Below are positions 5,861 through 8,564 of a stretch of 8,564 nt of DNA, piece after piece; the first letter of the stretch is position 1, and every line of letters begins with the position of its first letter. The DNA is from Verrucomicrobiota bacterium (GTDB taxonomy: Bacteria > Verrucomicrobiota > Verrucomicrobiia > Limisphaerales > UBA9464). The position numbers were made by a program, and so were the translations under genes. Location of the stretch: NCBI GenBank assembly GCA_026397675.1, contig JAPLUH010000499.1:1-8564 (forward strand). Direction: 5' to 3'. The notes beneath the pieces were generated by a model. The model had not been told where the DNA came from. It ran no database searches and worked only from the letters and a program-made list of their open reading frames with translations.

Positions 5861-7963
5861 TCAACGCATCACCCAAGTCGCAGCGGCGATGGGATCGCTG
5901 GTCTTCATGGAATTTAATTCGGACTGACCCAAAGTGATCAACCCGTCTACGTCGCCGTACTTAGCACCACCCGGCAGGAAGTCCGGCGAGTGGATATCCA
6001 ATACCCGGCCGAATCGAAACTCGCCAAGATGCACAGCCACCCGATTCAGCGCTGGGCCCGACTGCGCCCGAGCAGCGGCGGCAATCGGAGCCGTCGCATC
6101 CAAGGCAATTAACGAGACCTGGCTCGAGGGCTTCTCATGCCCGCGGATATACTGGACCGCCGTGAGCACGTCGTGGACTCGGTGCGTGAACACCGCCGGA
6201 TTGTAGCCAAAGGTGTACGCCGCGGCCTCCCGTGGGTTTTTGACGCGCGGTGTGCGCGTGAGCGGTCGGCCATCGAGGGAAGACTCACCTTGATGCAGCA
6301 AATCCAACCCGAGCACCGTTGCTCCGCCGTCGACCAATTGCTGGACCGCAGGCACCAGCGAACCCGCAGTGGTATACAACCCTGATTTCCCTTCGGCCGT
6401 GAGCCAGACGACCGTCTTGCCGTTCCACTGCTTCGGATGACAGAAAACCACCGGGATCTCTTCTCGACGGGACGTGTTCCGAATCAGGCCCGCCATCTGG
6501 ATCCAGGCTCCGCGGTCTTGCTTGTCCTTGAGAACCCAAGTGAGGGAGCTCGCCGGATCCGGATCGCGGGCATCCAAGACCACATCCCAACCCACCTTCA
6601 AGACCTGCCGGTATTGATCGGGTGAGGCCGAAGCCATGCTCTCGAGCTGACGATTCGAATCTGCAGTCCACAGTTTCAGAAGGCCTCGCTCAAACTGCGG
6701 ATCCGCCGCCATCGGTGCCGGATGTCCGGCATCCCAAACACTCAGTTCCGATCGGGATGAAACCGTGTAGTCGCGCTCCAAGACCGGCTCTGCCTGACCC
6801 AGATGGAAATGCTTATTCAGCCAGTTGTAGAAGGCCGTTCGGGACACCGCATTGTAGTTGTGAGGAAAGTGCTCACCGCGCTGCAGCATCACCCGGTCCG
6901 CGCCACCGAGGAGGCCGTAAAGGCGTTTGAGCTCCGGGAAGCCTTTGGTGGACATCTCCTTGGTCCAGTCATCGGCGGTGGTCATGCCTTGCGGCTTGGG
7001 CGCAAACAAACCGGCAAACTCGACATTGCCTGTACCCACCCGCAGCAAGCTCGCATTCTCGCAAGTGCAGCCCCCTTGCATGGCCGTGCTCACCATGACC
7101 GCCGGAAAGGAAAGCGCGATGCGAGGATCGATGCCCGCCAGCAACATGGTCTGAGTTCCGCCACCACTGGCTCCGGTGATGGCCACGCGCTGAGGATCCA
7201 CCTCCGGCAACTCCAGCAGGAAGTCGAGAGACCGCACCGCGTTCCAGGTCTGGAGACCCATGATGCTCTGGAGATGCGCCTCGGCCTGCGGACTATAAAG
7301 CCCCCAGTTCTCGGTGGTGTTCATCTCGGGCCGTTGTTTAGCAAAGCTGTGGACGAGTTGGTGGGAAAGCTGTTTGGAATCGGAGTCGCCCAACATGTCC
7401 CACTGCCACACCACACAGCCCATCCGAGCCAGTTGGACACACATGGACTGAAAGCGGCTCTTGCCTCCCTCAAGAAAGCGCTCCTGACCCGTGGCGATTT
7501 CATTGCGCAATTCCGCGTCGGTGGCCTGGGAGAGTCGCGCATCAGCCCAGTGGCCATGCGCAAACAACACGGCGGGAGCCTTGCCCCCCTGAATCTTCTT
7601 CGGCCGGTACAAGTTGCCGGTCACAAAAAACCCCGGCGCGCTCTCGAACTGCACCTTCTCCACGGTGTAATCACCGCGATCGATTCGCCCATAGATCTGA
7701 GCCTTGAGGTCGGACTTGGTCGGCATGGGCCACAATCCTTGCGATACCAAAATCCGCTGGCGCACCTGTGTTGCACGTCGCTCCCAAATCTCCGGAGTCG
7801 CGGGGGGCTGAAAGGGAAAATATCCGTCCAGATCCTTCGGTGGCTGAAGTCGCTGATCCTCGGGGTGTTGACCGACGGCCAGCGCTCGGGGGGCGTCGGC
7901 GGTCATGTTGGAGCTCCAGGACAAGGCAACAGCAACCAACGTGAGAACGCGCAGCGGGGACAT
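5861..7963 (-). CDS. Exported two-domain alpha/beta hydrolase (acetylxylan-esterase-like)
   Basis: The protein has 700 residues from the ATG at 7963, chosen because SPLR followed by VLTLVAVALSW forms a signal peptide. An in-frame ATG at 8020 would add 19 residues ahead of it. The mature protein is probably periplasmic or secreted. The first catalytic domain, about 90-390, shows the strand VLFAHGHW (132-139), the nucleophile elbow TGASGGGTQT at 263-272 with Ser266, and a conserved-looking GGCTCENAS (297-305) whose two Cys could form a disulfide. Asp331 or Asp332 and a His in GEHFPHNYN (363-371) could complete the triad. The second half, about 400-700, has the outline of another alpha/beta hydrolase fold but no GxSxG (SLIALDATAP at 617-626 stands where the elbow should be), so it is probably non-catalytic. 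Similar large enzymes are numerous in Planctomycetes and Verrucomicrobia and are often annotated as acetylxylan esterases or peptidases; the true substrate is unknown. The stop is TGA. Confidence 0.85.
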   Translation of the reverse strand: MSPLRVLTLVAVALSWSSNMTADAPRALAVGQHPEDQRLQPPKDLDGYFPFQPPATPEIWERRATQVRQRILVSQGLWPMPTKSDLKAQIYGRIDRGDYTVEKVQFESAPGFFVTGNLYRPKKIQGGKAPAVLFAHGHWADARLSQATDAELRNEIATGQERFLEGGKSRFQSMCVQLARMGCVVWQWDMLGDSDSKQLSHQLVHSFAKQRPEMNTTENWGLYSPQAEAHLQSIMGLQTWNAVRSLDFLLELPEVDPQRVAITGASGGGTQTMLLAGIDPRIALSFPAVMVSTAMQGGCTCENASLLRVGTGNVEFAGLFAPKPQGMTTADDWTKEMSTKGFPELKRLYGLLGGADRVMLQRGEHFPHNYNAVSRTAFYNWLNKHFHLGQAEPVLERDYTVSSRSELSVWDAGHPAPMAADPQFERGLLKLWTADSNRQLESMASASPDQYRQVLKVGWDVVLDARDPDPASSLTWVLKDKQDRGAWIQMAGLIRNTSRREEIPVVFCHPKQWNGKTVVWLTAEGKSGLYTTAGSLVPAVQQLVDGGATVLGLDLLHQGESSLDGRPLTRTPRVKNPREAAAYTFGYNPAVFTHRVHDVLTAVQYIRGHEKPSSQVSLIALDATAPIAAAARAQSGPALNRVAVHLGEFRFGRVLDIHSPDFLPGGAKYGDVDGLITLGQSELNSMKTSDPIAAATWVMR

Positions 7964-8059
7964 GGGCCCGAGGCTAACGAGCCGCCAGCCAGAGACAACC
8001 CCCAGAATCATGGCAGCCATCGGTAGGCACCGTCGCCACCGTCGACGCAGTCCTCTTCC

Positions 8060-8564
8060 TCACAGGGTCTTTAGCACCGCTTCGGCCGCTCGGATCGTCG
8101 CTTCGATCTCCGCCGAGGTATGCGCCGTAGAAATAAAACCGGCTTCGAATTGAGAGGGTGCCAGGTAAACTCCGCGATCGAGCATACCATGAAAGAATCG
8201 GGCAAAGCGCGTGCGATCGCTGCGCATCGCGTCGGCCAAGTTCCAAACCGGGTCTTCGGTGAAGTAGCCGCAGAACATGGATCCGATCCGCTGAAACTGC
8301 ATGGGGATCTGGGTGGCCTTCGCTACGGCAACCATTCACTGCTCCAACTCACTCCCCACAGCCTCCAATCGAGTCCAGGCATCGGACGACTGCAAGGCAT
8401 CCAACGCGGCTAATCCGGCCGCCATGGCCAATGGGTTTCCGCTCAGGGTGCCGGCTTGATAGACCGGACCCAGGGGCGCCAGTTGATCCATGATCTCGGC
8501 CCGCCCACCGAAGGCTCCGACCGGAAGACCACCGCCAATAATCTTGCCGAAGCAACTCAAGTCC
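8060..8564 (-). pseudogene. hemL: Glutamate-1-semialdehyde 2,1-aminomutase, 3' part, with in-frame TGA
   Basis: HemL converts glutamate-1-semialdehyde to 5-aminolevulinate, the first committed tetrapyrrole precursor, using pyridoxal phosphate in the cytoplasm. The frame enters from the right edge with [20 protein letters not shown], where the Lys is the expected PLP-binding residue. It continues with [20 protein letters not shown], both hallmark HemL segments. It is cut by TGA at 8336-8338 after [11 protein letters not shown] and resumes in the same frame with MVAVAKATQIPMQF, RIGSMFCGYFT and DRGVYLAPSQFEAGF, ending at TGA 8060. About 160 residues follow the Lys, matching ordinary HemL, so nothing is inserted or deleted; GGA (Gly) to TGA is one plausible change. 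The start is outside the window. If the stop is real, the product loses its last 91 residues and is unlikely to be active. A base-call error is the main alternative. TGA ends other genes here, so general recoding is unlikely. Confidence 0.85.

Noticed and set aside
6803..8026. Long plus-strand open frame of 407 codons
   Set aside because: It is wholly antisense to the alpha/beta hydrolase, has no recognisable domain and shows His/Arg/Gly-rich composition typical of the complement of a GC-rich gene.
8060..8335. Separate gene starting at the ATG after the hemL TGA
   Set aside because: The 91-residue product is just the HemL C-terminal part in the same frame. It lacks the PLP lysine and has no start signals of its own.
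8060..8564. Alternative genetic code (TGA read as Gly or Trp)
   Set aside because: TGA ends the TonB receptor, the hydrolase and hemL itself at sensible C-termini, and Trp is encoded by TGG, so code 11 fits the window.

Overview
This is a GC-rich bacterial window (estimated by eye at just under 60% G+C) of dense protein-coding DNA. No RNA genes, insertion sequences or CRISPR arrays were seen. The gene types point to Verrucomicrobiota or a related PVC-group bacterium. They include a large exported alpha/beta hydrolase of a type common there, a protease joined to a sugar-binding-like jelly roll and a SirB1 domain, and a small membrane protein with an HPC-x2-C motif next to a TonB-dependent receptor. 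This placement is inference from gene content. Shine-Dalgarno sequences are weak or absent, so several starts were chosen from protein features.

Layout. Bases 1-1701 (+) hold the 3' part of a multidomain gene: the end of a trypsin/HtrA-like serine protease, a jelly-roll domain, a helical linker, and a SirB1-type transglutaminase-like domain with a helical tail. A probable terminator follows at 1714-1744. All other genes lie on the minus strand and are described here in transcription order, from right to left. Bases 8060-8564 are the 3' part of hemL (glutamate-1-semialdehyde 2,1-aminomutase), interrupted by an in-frame TGA at 8336-8338. Next is an exported two-domain alpha/beta hydrolase (5861-7963). 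A gap with a perfect 10-bp hairpin (5761-5787) separates it from the last group: a small HPC-x2-C membrane protein (5312-5695), a FecA-like TonB-dependent receptor (2971-5073), a two-helix PepSY protein (2244-2945) and a RegA/PrrA-like regulator with a reduced receiver domain (1757-2209).

How the genes fit together. The receptor, PepSY and regulator genes are separated by 25 bases or overlap within a few codons of each other, so they are probably one operon. The HPC-x2-C gene lies upstream in the same direction. A receptor, a PepSY protein with membrane-proximal histidines and a small Cys/His protein suggest uptake or reductive handling of a metal or metal complex, with a linked DNA-binding protein. 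The substrate cannot be read from sequence. This cluster is the best candidate for an undescribed system. The hemL stop codon is the clearest anomaly. Length and alignment by eye suggest a single-base nonsense change in an otherwise intact gene, or a base-call error.
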